Positions 46,001-56,439 of a DNA stretch of 64,000 nt are shown piece after piece. The stretch is from Codonopsis lanceolata. Its lineage: Eukaryota > Streptophyta > Magnoliopsida > Asterales > Campanulaceae. The first letter of the stretch is position 1; each line of letters opens with the position of its first letter. The stretch spans positions 77,405,254 to 77,469,253 of the forward strand of contig CM028378.1 in the NCBI GenBank assembly GCA_013146195.2, in the 5' to 3' direction. Both the position numbers and the translations under genes were made by a program. A model generated the notes under the pieces. It searched no databases and was not told the origin of the DNA. It was given only the letters and a program-made list of their open reading frames with translations.

Positions 46001-47111
46001 TGATAATGATCGTCCATGCTGGTCTCTCTCGCCTAAAGGTTTTTTTTCCTTCTCATCTGCCATCTCGATAATATCCCCTCCAAGGAATTCTTCTATGTCC
46101 TCCAGATTCACCTGGCACAAGCGGCTGCCCAGGCATATTAGTATTTTTCATTGGAGACTGTTTCGTAAACGATTGCCTTTAGATGAAGGATTATGGACTA
46201 AGGGTTTCATGCTAGCCTCAAAATGCTCTTGTTGTGCTTCAGGTTTTTCAGAAACCTTTGATCATGCTTTTCTCCAAAGTCACACTGCCACGGCTGTATG
46301 GTTACATTTCCATAACATGTTTGGAATTCCTTTTCGCATCCTCCCTTTACAGCAGCTTTGTTTTGCTTGGTGGTTGAAAGGCCGATCCTTGTCTTTTTCC
46401 ATCCTCCCTTCTATCATCTTGTGGCATTTACGGAAATATCGTAACAAAGCTCTTTATGAATCCTCAAGGCTTCCTGTATCAATGATCATTCATAACATTC
46501 ATCAGGATCTGAAGAATACTATGATTGCTGCCGGCTTCAAAGTGACAGATTGCAACTATGCTGCTCTTGCTCGGCCAAAGCAAATTCACATTCAGGCAGT
46601 GAACTGGCAGCCACCTCCTCATGGTTTTTTAAAAATGAATGTTGATGGTGCTAGTAGAGGGAATCCGGGCCTCAGTGGTGGGGGTGGTATTCTCAGGGAC
46701 TCTACTGGTAACCTTATTTTTGCTTTCCATTGTTTTTATGGCCATAGTTCTAACATGCTAGCTGAGATTCGCATTCTATACCACGGTATTCTCTGGCTTC
46801 ATTCTCATAATTATTTTGATGTTACTATTGAGACTGACTCTAAGGTCCTCTATGACTGTCTTTGCAATGGTCATTTCCCCCCTTGGGAGCATACTTATAC
46901 TTTCAGACATATTCTCCGTATCCAGGCTGCCAACCGTATCTCTTTCAGCCATTGCTTTCGCGAAGCTAATAAAGTAGCTGACAGCTTAGCCAATTTGGCC
47001 TGTGATTCAGAGTCTGACAGAGTCTTCTCCTCGGTTTCTGTCATTCCCTCTTTTGTGCGTGGTCTTATTTCTCTAGATGCAAACAAAACTCCTTATATTC
47101 GCATTTCATAA
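43032..47111 (+). pseudogene. LINE 2 ORF2: endonuclease, reverse transcriptase, zinc-binding and RNase H
   Basis: ORF2 probably starts at 43032 (ATG overlapping the ORF1 end by 10 bp) and has a stop seven codons in (TAG at 43053). The endonuclease region is fragmented (GYSGSEFTWWNKQDGSATIMERIDR near 43543, SDHALF near 43690). RT pieces are 44303-44986 (GLDGFTGHFYSSCWDI, LKLDMAKAFDRVSW, GLRQGDPISPSLF) and, after a frameshift near 44975, 44898-47111 with the catalytic FADDIIIFCNG. The long last piece continues with the zinc-binding RT region (FTWHKRLPRHISIFHWRLFRKRLP) and RNase H (MNVDGASRGNPGLSGGGGI, ETDSKVLYDCL, FREANKVADSLANLA). The tail is intact, the 5' half decayed. Confidence 0.9.
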
Positions 47112-47218
47112 TTGTAATTTCTTTTTCGAGGTAAGGCTCCTCCGTCCTTCCATTTATAAGGGCAAGGCTGGTTGTCCCCCTCAAGTTTGTATTATTTTTC
47201 CATATAAATAAAATTATG

Positions 47219-47234
47219 CAGGGTGCCGCCCCTG
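47219..47234 (+). other. LINE 2 3'-terminal hairpin
   Basis: CAGGG, loop TGCCGC, CCCTG; it can extend by a G-U pair (47218/47235). It ends 6 nt before the poly(A). Confidence 0.6.
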
Positions 47235-47486
47235 TTTCCTAAAAAAAAAGGTTCATCCTTGAAGATGAACAGCACATGGAGATGATAGAATACATGAATC
47301 GATCTTCAATCCTTGTAATTACAATAACTAATTATGTTATACACACTAAATTCTATTCTAAAGCTATAGAAAACTATTTTCTAGCCGTCCTCAAGCATTG
47401 GCTACCGGCCTCTATTTATATCATGGAGTTGTAGGGGGATTAGGTCTTTAGCCTGGAGTGAAAACTCAAAATCTCGCGTTCTGACC

Positions 47487-47586
47487 ACCTTGCGGTCGCA
47501 AGGTATGAGGCACCTTGCGTTCGCAAGGTCCTTCATAATCCGGGGCTTGAGACTCTGACACACTGCCTACCTTGCGGAGGCAAGGT
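47487..47586. repeat. Three ACCTTGCG palindromes in the Athila 3' LTR
   Basis: ACCTTGCGGTCGCAAGGT (47487-47504), ACCTTGCGTTCGCAAGGT (47512-47529), ACCTTGCGGAGGCAAGGT (47569-47586), then a half copy ACCTTGCGGTG at 47593. Arms ACCTTGCG/CGCAAGGT are kept while the centre varies. Confidence 0.9.
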
Positions 47587-47810
47587 ATGATGCACCTTGC
47601 GGTGTCCAGCCTTGTCTTCTGCCGTTTCTGCTTCAATTTACACTTTCTTGGAATTTTCACCAAAAAGCCTTATAATTTGTATACTTTCACCTAAAACCCT
47701 GAAACTCATGAAATCACTGGAAAACACATATGAGTAGCCAAAAGCCTCGTGGAATCACTCAATTTAAGTCATAAAAGTATATGAAATCGACGTATAAAAT
47801 ACATCGATCA

Positions 47811-47825
47811 AATACCCCCAAACTT
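47811..47825 (-). other. 3' polypurine tract of the Athila element
   Basis: AAGTTTGGGGGTATT on the minus strand, ending at the LTR start TGATCGATG. This is the standard Athila tract. Confidence 0.9.
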
Positions 47826-50082
47826 AAACTTTGTTCGTCCACGAGTAAACAATACTTATAAATACAAAAGCGTTAAAACAAAAATAACGATTTTTTTTTG
47901 GAGGGTGACACTATTTACAGTTCTCTAGAAACCCACAAACTCAAGGAGACTCTAACGAGTGGCTCGACTTTGCGAATAAATACAAAAACTAATAAATACA
48001 AAAGCAGATAAAAACTAAACTAAAAATAAAACAAAAATCTTTTTGGCTTCAACCTCAAGTTATAATAGCAAGGCATAACAAAGCAGTCTCAGTCCGATGC
48101 TCACCACATATGTGCAGACTTAATCACATAAAACCAACTGAATTTTACTCAAAGCTGCTACTAGTCTTAATTTCTCCGTGTGTGTGTGATCATCAGTCTT
48201 AGAGAATACCTCAACTAAAACAATTTTATTAAGCTAAACACCACATTCATATGAAAATCAGAGTTTAATTAAAACCGATGCATCATAAAGTATGAGATCT
48301 ACAATCCAAACCCGGTCTATCATCGAAAGAGAGGTCACCATGGATTTCAAAAACTTATACATCCATCCCATGCACTTCTATGTATGACATACAATGCTCT
48401 CTTATCCCAATTACTTGTAGTAGCTAAGATTATTCTAACACATCGAGCTTTGGCGAATAATGTGATTATGAAGTGTTCGATCAATTCTATATGACTTACT
48501 TAGTAGAGAAAACAAACACAAGCATTGGCAAGAAGATCATTAGGTCTTTATAAGCTTGTAATGTAAGGCCAAGGTGTTGGGGGATGTGATGGAAAGGGAT
48601 TGGAATTCAATGTGAGAGAGTAAGACTACCCTTTATCCCTCATACTTCCAAGCAAAAGGAAGTTTTCCCTATTTAGGCTAGGACCTGTAAAGACTACAAG
48701 TGGGGGGGGGTATTTTCTTTTCTTTTACTTTTCAGTTTTCTTCTCCCCCCCCCCAAACTTGTTTTGTACAATAAATCAAGCTAAAAATATCTTATCATCT
48801 TTCTCAGCAACATTTTTCTAATATATTTTTCCTTTGAAATCTATGCTTTCATTTGAATCTTCTTGCACTCTTTGACTAACAGGAAGAAAGAAGTTTTCGA
48901 GAGAACTTGCTTGTGAAAGATGGTCCCATAAAATAATTTTCCACCCACATCCTACTCTCTCAAAGGGTAGGCTAAAAGTGTATATGCTTTTAGGGTTAAG
49001 TTAATGTGGGTAATAGAAACGATGGCGAATGGGGGTTTAATGTGTGCTTTGCACACTCAATTCTTTTTAATTAGGCTCAAAAGGGGACACTAGTGATATT
49101 TTTAGTAAAGGTCAGGGAATGTTTAGGCTCAATCTGTCCAAAGATGGCCTAAGTTATTTCTTAATGCCAAATGCTCATGCAGTTTTTAAAGCAAGTAAGA
49201 CACACAAAATATCATATCAACTACGGGAATTGTGGGGTTGAATGTTAAGCATCACTGGATTTCACATAAGCATTCGCTAAAACAGATGGTAGGGACAATC
49301 GAGACTAACATGCAGACACGGTTCGAAAGTGTGCTTGAGATATATAAGTGAGAAAAATCTAAGGGATCTAACTTATCATGTAATTGACCCTGAGTTACAA
49401 TTTAATGCAACAATCATGTTCGGACAACCATTCTTCATATTCTTATGCATATCTTGTTGAAATGAAATGAGTGCTATAAACTTTATAAAACTATTCTAAT
49501 CAATCTATAATTATAAATGGTGTAGGTGCATGAAGAATTTGGAGAAAAGTAAGAAATTAGCAAAATAAAGCAAATTCCAGAAGGATCTACGGACAAGTTA
49601 TGTTGTTCATTGCATTAACTCCTCATCGACTAGTACTACCACACCTAGACTCGAGGATGAGAATTTTGAATTAAAATATATAATTTTTATTTTTATTTTT
49701 TATAAAGAAAAATTGGAGATGCTGATGACACAATTGATGATGGGTCCCCATGATGGGAATCCACGAGCATCCAAAATTATAGTATTTTGGTCAAGGCAAC
49801 ATCTCTAAAAACAAGAAAAATTCAAGAGCAAGAAAGGCGTGTGAGGAGAAAACACGATAGAGGGAAAATAATTTTTTCCCCACCCTAAAAATGTAGCCTA
49901 ACTCCATTCCTCCTTAGGCTAGGACCTGCTAAGACTCTGGACTTAGAATCCCCCCCCCCAAACTTAATTTCTATTTTGTCCCCAAAATTGAGGAACATAT
50001 GAGAGGCTTGATGGGGAAGGACAAATATAAAAAGGAAATAGCAGGCCCACCTGACGAAAGAGGAAGAAGCTTGGGCCTCGAC
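47826..50082 (-). other. Athila 3' untranslated region with internal purine tracts
   Basis: No coding sequence seen over 2.2 kb between the extra ORF and the 3' purine tract. Two internal tracts occur where the minus strand reads AAGTTTGGGGGGGG (+ strand near 48747-48763 and 49952-49966). Around both, the flanking text (CTAGGACCTG..AAGACT) is repeated. A T/A-rich stretch lies at 49675-49715. Confidence 0.7.
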
Positions 50083-51161
50083 TCATGGCGAGTCAGGAAG
50101 AAATAATGAACGAGGACGAAACTCGGGGATTGTGCCAGGTGGCATCCTGTAATAGTTGGAGACATTTTGCTCCACTAGGTTGACCCAGCCAAAGAAATCA
50201 GTCTCGCCGGCACGAATAAGTGCCAAATGTTGATTTTCCATATTAGTTTCAAGGGCAACCTCTTCTAGCCTATTGAAGACTGCCACCAACGGGTCCTCCT
50301 CCTCCTCGTGAGGAAACCTTTCTCGCGGCTGGCGAGCGTGCTAAAAAAAATTTCCCTAGTAATAGTGGGCACCTTCTTAAGCCTCTCCGAATCTGGAGTC
50401 CACCTGACTCCAGCGTCCTTACACAGTCTGGTAATTAAATGCGGGAACACGAATCCCGCATTTGATGTACCTCTAATTAGGGTCCAAATTTGGCCGTTGA
50501 TCAGGCGACCAACATCAACAGACCCACCGGTCAAGATGGTGTAAATCAGGACGACCTTAGCCCAAGTCACCGTGTGTTGGTGACTGGAAGGCATGAGGCG
50601 GGAACTAATAAATTTGAACACGGCCTTGGCCATGTTCAGCAGGAAGGAATCCTCCATATTGCGGGGACCCGATGGTGGGTTACGGTTTTGTGTCCAAACC
50701 ACACCAGGATGCGAGATGGTCGCATTGACCACCTCTACAGGGACAAGAGCAGAAAGATGGCGGCTATAGTCATCAGCACCCTCCGCAAAGTTAGAGGTAC
50801 CATAGTAACGGTTAATGTTTTGGGACGTAAAACTAACGGCTACATCCCTAACATTAACAACCTCTATAATGCTACCGTCTATGCTAATTCGGCCATTAGC
50901 ATTGAACTCGCGTACAATGGCCACGATGGCCTTATCCGGAGACTCAATCAAAGGACCCCACCTACGGGCTTTAAAATTATTATGGAGGCCAAATTCAACA
51001 GCCTTAAATCCCCTTTCAGAGATCAAGGACATGGAGAGCTTCGCTGTGTAGCTCTCCGATGCCTCAAAACTAATGAAGTGGGTGTGGGCATAAACTTGTT
51101 CCTCGAGTTCTTCGGCAGAGCGGTAAGTGGAGGGGCCAGTATTCCTACGTTTTGGGGCCAT
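50083..51161 (-). pseudogene. Athila downstream ORF (putative plant transposon protein / env-like position)
   Basis: Begins at 51161 with a basic MAPKRRNTG... head. The following pattern (FEASESYTAKLSMSLISERG, then RRWGPLIESPDKAIVAIVREFNANG, DVAVSFTSQNINRYYG) matches the plant domain found in ORF3 of Athila-type elements and related transposon proteins. Open to about 50265 (298 aa), with a frameshift near 50280 leading into the C-terminal piece (to 50083). It occupies the place of an envelope gene in some Athila relatives. However, I see no signal peptide and no clear membrane-spanning segment, so an envelope role is not supported here. It is 0.93 kb downstream of integrase. Function unknown. 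Confidence 0.72.
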
Positions 51162-51617
51162 ATAAGTTTGTGCACAAAAATTTAAAAAGCAATAAATTCT
51201 ACTTTTCTCTAAAAATTAAAAATTTAACCTATCAACTAAAGCATGCAAAATAATAATTCTACGTAAAATATCTAGCCCCCTAGCATGCAAATAATTTTTA
51301 TAAGTCAAAAATTAAAAGAGAGGGTGAGATTTACTTGGATTTTGCAAACTTAAAGATGAAGAGGTCGCCAGAGTTTTGGAGCTCTTCGCCGGAATTTATG
51401 GAGCTCTCTTCTTCAAACTTCTAATGGAAGGCAATGGAGGGAGAATGGAGGAAGGAAGGTTGAAGGAGAAAGAGTCTTCACTTAGATTTGAGCCGGAGAT
51501 GGAGAGCCTTTGCTGGATTTTTTTGGAGAGAGAGGAGAAAGCTGCTGCTGTTGCTTTGAAGGAGGAGTGAATTTTTCGGGTGAACTGTGAAGACTGCCCG
51601 TAATTTGCTTATATAAG

Positions 51618-51748
51618 GGACCTTGCGGCCGCAAGGTCCTTTTTACCTTGCGTTCGCAAGGTAGACAGTCAAGGCGGCCCAGCTTCTGTTGGTACTCTGC
51701 ACAGCGGTCACGATTCCCGCATTTAAAGGGACCTTGCGGTCGCAAGGT
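51618..51748. repeat. Three ACCTTGCG palindromes upstream of the Athila extra ORF
   Basis: ACCTTGCGGCCGCAAGGT at 51620-51637 (perfect, extending to 22 bp at 51618-51639), ACCTTGCGTTCGCAAGGT at 51645-51662 and ACCTTGCGGTCGCAAGGT at 51731-51748. They lie between integrase and the extra ORF, about 0.5 kb 5' of its start codon. Confidence 0.92.
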
Positions 51749-51904
51749 GTCCAGAACATGCTTCCTTTGTTTTTCTTTCATCCTTTTTGACAGTTTAACA
51801 ATTTGGTCCGTCCATTAAGTTCTGTTACGTTCCGTTTCTTTCCTGTACTTAAAAATTCTACAAAAACTCTAAACTAAAATATTAGCAACATATAAATACA
51901 ACAC

Positions 51905-51917
51905 TACGATGCTTTTC
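51905..51917 (-). other. Internal purine tract between integrase and extra ORF
   Basis: The minus strand reads CAAGTTTGGGGGAGA, close to the 3' purine tract of the same element. It could act as an extra plus-strand primer site; this is inference. Confidence 0.5.
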
Positions 51918-52091
51918 TCCCCCAAACTTGAATTTTGGCATATTTAATTTGTAAATTAAATGTCCCAAAATTAAATAAGACGGAGAATAGCATATTTAAA
52001 TTAACTACAAAAGCAAATAAAATTTATCATAGTGGGTTGCCTCCCACTTAGCGCACTTGTTTAACGTCTTTGGCTCGACCCAACTACAAAC

Positions 52092-53237
52092 CTAATCATC
52101 CGGTGGTGCATTGTCAGCGAGACAAATTAGTTCAATTGTTCGCTCGACTGACATAGGTTCAAGATATGGTTTGATTCGGTGACCATTAACTTTAAATACT
52201 TCGTTGGTCCTCGGATTTCTGATATCAATTGCTCCATGAGGGTAAATTCGAACTATTGTGAAAGGGCCAGACCATTTTGATTTTAATTTTCCGTGAAATA
52301 ACCTAAGTATAGAATTGAAAAGTAACACTTTTAATCCTGGACGAAACATTTTATTGGATAATCCCATATCATGATATTTCTTGGTCTTTTCTTTATAAGT
52401 TTTAGCATTCTCGTACGAATTTAGCCTATGTTCTTCTAGTTCATTTAATTGAAACAGTGTCTCCTCACCAACCAAGGTTAGATCTAAGTTTAATTCTTTG
52501 ATAGCCCAATAGGCTCTATGTTCAATTTCAACTGGTAAATGACATGCTTTGCCATACACCATTCGATACAGACTCATTCCTATCGGGGTCTTATTAGTAG
52601 TTCGATATGCCCATAAAGCATCATTAAGTTTAGACTGCCAATCTTTACGATTAGGTCTAACGGTCTTTTGTAACACTGCTTTTATTTGTTTATTACTCAC
52701 CTCTACTTGGCCAGATGTCTGAGAATGATAGGGTGTAGCTAACTTGTGAGTTACACCATGTTTTCTAAGAACTGAATTTAACAATTTATTGGTGAAGTGG
52801 GTTCCCTGATCACTGATTATTGCTTTAGGTACTCCATATCGGGCAAAAAGTTCTTCCACAAATTTGACCACGGTTTTCCCATCATTGGTTTTAGTTCCAA
52901 CAGCTTCTATCCATTTAGATACATAATCAACAGCTACTAAAATATATTCACAGTTATTAGAGACTGGAAAAGGACCCATAAAATCAATGCCCCAAACATC
53001 AAAAATTTCAACAACCATATTTGTATGCAAGGGCATTTCATTCCTTTTTCCTATTCCACTAGTTCTTTGACACTTATCACAAGTTTTATAAAATATGTCA
53101 CAGTCTCTTAAAACAGAAGGCCAATATAAACCAGATTGCAAAATTTTTCTAGCGGTTTTATTACCACTAAAATGACCACCACAAGAGTATTCATGACAAA
53201 ATGTCATAATACTTTGTTGATCTTTTTTCTGCAACAC
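52092..53237 (-). CDS. Athila pol: integrase (381 aa open)
   Basis: Intact-looking integrase read from an internal Met. Zinc finger H15, H22, C53, C56 (CHEYSCGGHFSG, CDKCQRTSG). Catalytic D85 (WGIDFMGPF), D143 (ISDQGTHF) and E179 (SGQVEVSNKQIK) are all present. The C-terminal part (GPFTIVRIYPHGAIDIRN) lacks a chromodomain, as usual for Athila. A frameshift near 53200-53237 joins it to the upstream piece. This is the best-preserved domain of the element, but the polyprotein as a whole is broken. Confidence 0.92.
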   Translation of the reverse strand: MLQKKDQQSIMTFCHEYSCGGHFSGNKTARKILQSGLYWPSVLRDCDIFYKTCDKCQRTSGIGKRNEMPLHTNMVVEIFDVWGIDFMGPFPVSNNCEYILVAVDYVSKWIEAVGTKTNDGKTVVKFVEELFARYGVPKAIISDQGTHFTNKLLNSVLRKHGVTHKLATPYHSQTSGQVEVSNKQIKAVLQKTVRPNRKDWQSKLNDALWAYRTTNKTPIGMSLYRMVYGKACHLPVEIEHRAYWAIKELNLDLTLVGEETLFQLNELEEHRLNSYENAKTYKEKTKKYHDMGLSNKMFRPGLKVLLFNSILRLFHGKLKSKWSGPFTIVRIYPHGAIDIRNPRTNEVFKVNGHRIKPYLEPMSVERTIELICLADNAPPDD

Positions 53238-54795
53238 ACCGCCTAATTAAAGAGTCAGAACACATTTTATATAAATGAGGCTCTTCCCAAAAAAATTTCT
53301 TTCTTTGATAAAAATCAAAATCAGGACTTATGATATCAGACACATAATAATTAACAAAATCAACATACCAAGGGTCTGAATCTTTGACTTCTAATAATTG
53401 TTCATCGGAAAAATCTTCATTTACAGGAATTGTATTATCAAGAAATTGACGTTCAAGTAAGGGTGAAAATTCTAATCTAGACAAATGGTCGGCTACGACA
53501 TTGTCTGTTCCCTTTTTATCCTTAATAGTAATGTCAAATTCTTGTAATAATAGCATCCACCTTATGAGTCTAGGCTTAGCATCTTTCTTGCTCAATAAAT
53601 ATTTTAGGGCTGCGTGATCAGAAAATATTATTACTTTTGACCCTAACAAATATGGTCTGATTTTTTCTAATGCAAACACAACTGCTAAGAATTATTTTTC
53701 TATTGTTGTATAATTAAGTTGTGCATCATTTAATGTTCTACTAGCATAATTGATTACATGTGGTTTTCTATCTACCCTTTGTCCTAACACAGCTCCAATT
53801 GCAAAATCTGAAGCATCACACATGATCTCGAAAGGGAGAGACCAATGAGGGCCGGTTAAAATAGGGGTAGTAGTTAATCTTTCCTTTAATAAATTAAATG
53901 CGTTTAAGCATTCTTGATCAAAGATGAATTCGGTGTCTTTTGCCAACAGATTGCATAGGGGTTTACATATTTTCGAAAAATCTTTTATAAATCTTCTATA
54001 AAAGCCTGCATGCCCTAGAAAACTTCTAACACCTTTAACAGAAGTTGGGGGAGGTAATTGTGATATAACTTCTATTTTTGCTTTATCGACTTCTATTCCT
54101 TTATTAGACACAACATGCCCTAAGACAATTCCATGTTTGACCATGAAATGGCTTTTCTCCCAACTTAGGGTTAGATTAGTTTCACAACATCTTTTTAAGA
54201 CTGATGTAAGATTTTCTAGACAATGGTCAAAAGAGTTTCCAAAAACTGAAAAATCATCCATGAATACTTCGACACATCTTTCTACTAAGTCTAAAAATAT
54301 AGAAATCATGCATCTTTAAAAGGTAGCTGGTGCATTACTAAGTCCAAAGGGCATTCTCCTAAAAGCAAAAGTACCAAAAGGACATGTAAAGGTGGTTTTC
54401 TCTTGGTCTTTGGGTGCTACTGAGATTTGGTTGTAACCAGAAAAACCATCAAGAAAATAATAATATTCATGACCAGCTAGTCTTTCAAGGATTTGATCAA
54501 TAAATGGCAAGGGAAAGTGATCCTTCCTAGTTACCGCATTCAATTTTCTCAAATCAATGCACATTCTATAACCAGTGATAGTTCGTGTAGGGACTAATTC
54601 ATCCATATCATTTTTGACTACTGTAATTCCTGACTTTTTAGGAACTACCTGAACTGGACTAACCCATTTACTATCAGATATCGGGTAAATTATACCCGCA
54701 TCGAGAAGCTTAAGAACTTATTTTCTCACCGCTTCTTCCATGTGAGGGTTAAGTCTTCTTTGTCTTTCCCTAGAAGGTTTACTACCTTCTTCTAG
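53191..54795 (-). pseudogene. Athila pol: reverse transcriptase and RNase H (few stops)
   Basis: RT entry near 54790-54610 (RRLNPHMEEAVRK, stop near 54720, WVSPVQVVPKKSGITVV). 54606-54316 holds RMCIDLRKLNAVTRKDHFPLPF and RRMPFGLSNAPATF. After one stop, 54309-53692 has the catalytic VFMDDFSVFG, SFLGHAGFYRRFIKDFS and RNase H start CDASDFAIGAVLGQR. After another stop, 53679-53191 has KVIIFSDHAALKYLLSKKDAKPRLIRW and the pre-integrase segment. Only about three stops and one frameshift break this 1.6 kb. Confidence 0.9.
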
Positions 54796-56439
54796 ATGTA
54801 TTTTATGCATATACACATAGATGGACTAATACCTTTTAAATCTGCTAAGGACCATCCTATGTCTTTTCTATATGTCCATAAAACTTTTAAGAAGCTTGCT
54901 TCTTGTTCATTTGTTAAATCTGCAGCAATTATAACAGGCAAGGTTTTACCTTCCCCTAAAAATACATATTTTAGGTGGGGTAGTAATGACTTTAATTCTT
55001 CAATGGGAGGAGATTTGATAGACGGAATAAATTCAGAATTTTCAGATTTTATTGTTTCTTCTTTAACCTCCTCAATGTTTTCTACTATTTCTTCCTCTAC
55101 TTCTATTTCTTCAAAAAGTGATTTTAAAATTTCAACTTCTTCTTCATCATTATTTTCATCCTCTTCTTTGTCTATTTTGTCAGAATAATTTTCTGATTCT
55201 GATTCTACCTTTTTATCTTCATCTTTATTCTTAAAAGCTTATAATTTCTCTCTCTCTTTTCTTTCTTCCTCTTCTTGAATTTCTCTTTCTAACTCATCAA
55301 TGTCAATTTTTATGGGAGGGATATGTTTATCATCATAAAATACAAATACATCTTTCTCATAATCGTCATCTTCACAACTTTCATCAAAAGTTGGAGTTGT
55401 TATATAATCTTTCGATTTCATCTATGGAGAAACATGCATTCATGTCACTAGGTCAATTCATAGCATCAAAAACTGAGATTTCTACAGTTTCACCTAGGAC
55501 TGACATTGTAAGTTCACCATTCTTAACATTTATCATTGTATTGGTAGTGGCCATAAAAGGTCTGCCTAACAAGATAGGGACTTCATTATTCGTGCAAATT
55601 TTCTTTTCCATCTCTAGAACCACAAAATCGATAGGAATGATTAATTTATCAACCTGAATTAGAATGTCCTCTACTATACCCAAAGGATGTTTAACTGAAT
55701 GATCAACTAATTATAAAGACATATTAGTGGGTTTTAGTTCTCCCAACCCCAATTGTTTATAGACCACAAAAGGCATCAAGTTAATACTTGCTCCTAGATC
55801 TAGCATAGCTTTCATCTTTTTAGAGCTACCTAAAGAGACTTGAATATTAAAGCTACCAGGATCTTTCAACTTAGGGGGAAGTTCGGGTTGTAAAACAACA
55901 CTTACGTTTTCAGAAATAATAATTTTTTCATTGTTTTTGAATTTGTGTTTCTTAGAATGAAGATCTTTGAAAAACTTAGCATAGGCTGGAATATTTTTAA
56001 TAACGTTAAGCAAAGGAAGGTTAACATTCACTTTGGATAACATATTATAAATTTCCGAAAATTGTTTGTCCATTCTCTTTTTCATAAGTCTTCTAGGGAA
56101 CGGAATTGGAGGAACATATGGTGGTGGTGCCACATAAGGTTCCTCTTCTTCTTGTTCTTTTTCTTGTTCTACCTCTTTTTGACTTTCTTCTACTTCTTGA
56201 TTAGTTGTTTGATTATTCTCATTATTATCCTTTTCAACTTCTTTTTCAGACTTATCTACTTTATCAGGCACATCAGAAGATTGAACAGGATCACTTACCT
56301 CTTCTCCAATTACTCTACCGCTTCGCAGAATAATGATAGATTTTACTTGTTTGGGTTGACTAGGGAACTTCCCTTCTTCTCTTTTCTCGATATCAACTTT
56401 TGCAAATTTATTCTTTAAATTTTCTACTCCTTCTAACAA
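54796..56439 (-). pseudogene. Athila protease region and acidic linker
   Basis: 56439-55711 contains LRSGRVIGEEV, a Glu/Lys-rich linker, and the protease turn MLDLGASINLMPFVVYKQLG, where D-L-G replaces the usual D-T/S-G as is typical of Athila. 55683-55453 continues the protease (ILIQVDKLIIPIDFVVLEME, VPILLGRPFMATTN). After breaks near 55700 and 55425, a Glu/Asp-rich linker (55421-54900) leads to the RT (HLKYVFLGEGKTLPVIIAADL near 54980). Strand and order agree with gag upstream and RT downstream. Confidence 0.82.

Larger units (their letters stand above)
41620..47250 (+). mobile_element. LINE 2: full-length plant L1-type retrotransposon
   Basis: Plus-strand element of 5631 bp ending in a short poly(A) (47241-47249) and flanked by 18-bp duplications. 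It starts with a short leader (CTGTTTGTTGAGCACACTG) and carries ORF1 and ORF2. The 3' tail has the motif AAGGCTGGTTGTCCCCCTC (47164-47182) and a hairpin (47219-47234), as in LINE 1. Both ORFs are broken, but the 737-codon C-terminal part of ORF2 is open, so decay is moderate. Confidence 0.95.
40904..47810 (-). mobile_element. Athila element, 3' LTR interrupted by LINE 2
   Basis: LTR halves at 40904-41619 and 47269-47810 join to about 1258 bp when the LINE and one 18-bp duplication are removed, matching 1267 bp for the 5' LTR. It carries palindromes at 47487-47504, 47512-47529 and 47569-47586. Confidence 0.93.

Noticed and set aside
50083..51161. Calling the Athila extra ORF a retroviral-type envelope gene
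   Set aside because: No signal peptide, cleavage site or clear transmembrane helix; only its position suggests it.
50490..51185. 231-aa plus-strand ORF
   Set aside because: Antisense of the Athila extra ORF, which has the recognisable domain pattern.
54796..55188. 130-aa Ser-rich plus-strand ORF
   Set aside because: Shadow of the acidic Glu/Asp-rich linker in the Athila pol on the other strand.
56062..56418. 118-aa Phe/Leu-rich plus-strand ORF that looks membrane-like
   Set aside because: Antisense of a Glu/Lys-rich linker, which always gives hydrophobic codons on the other strand.
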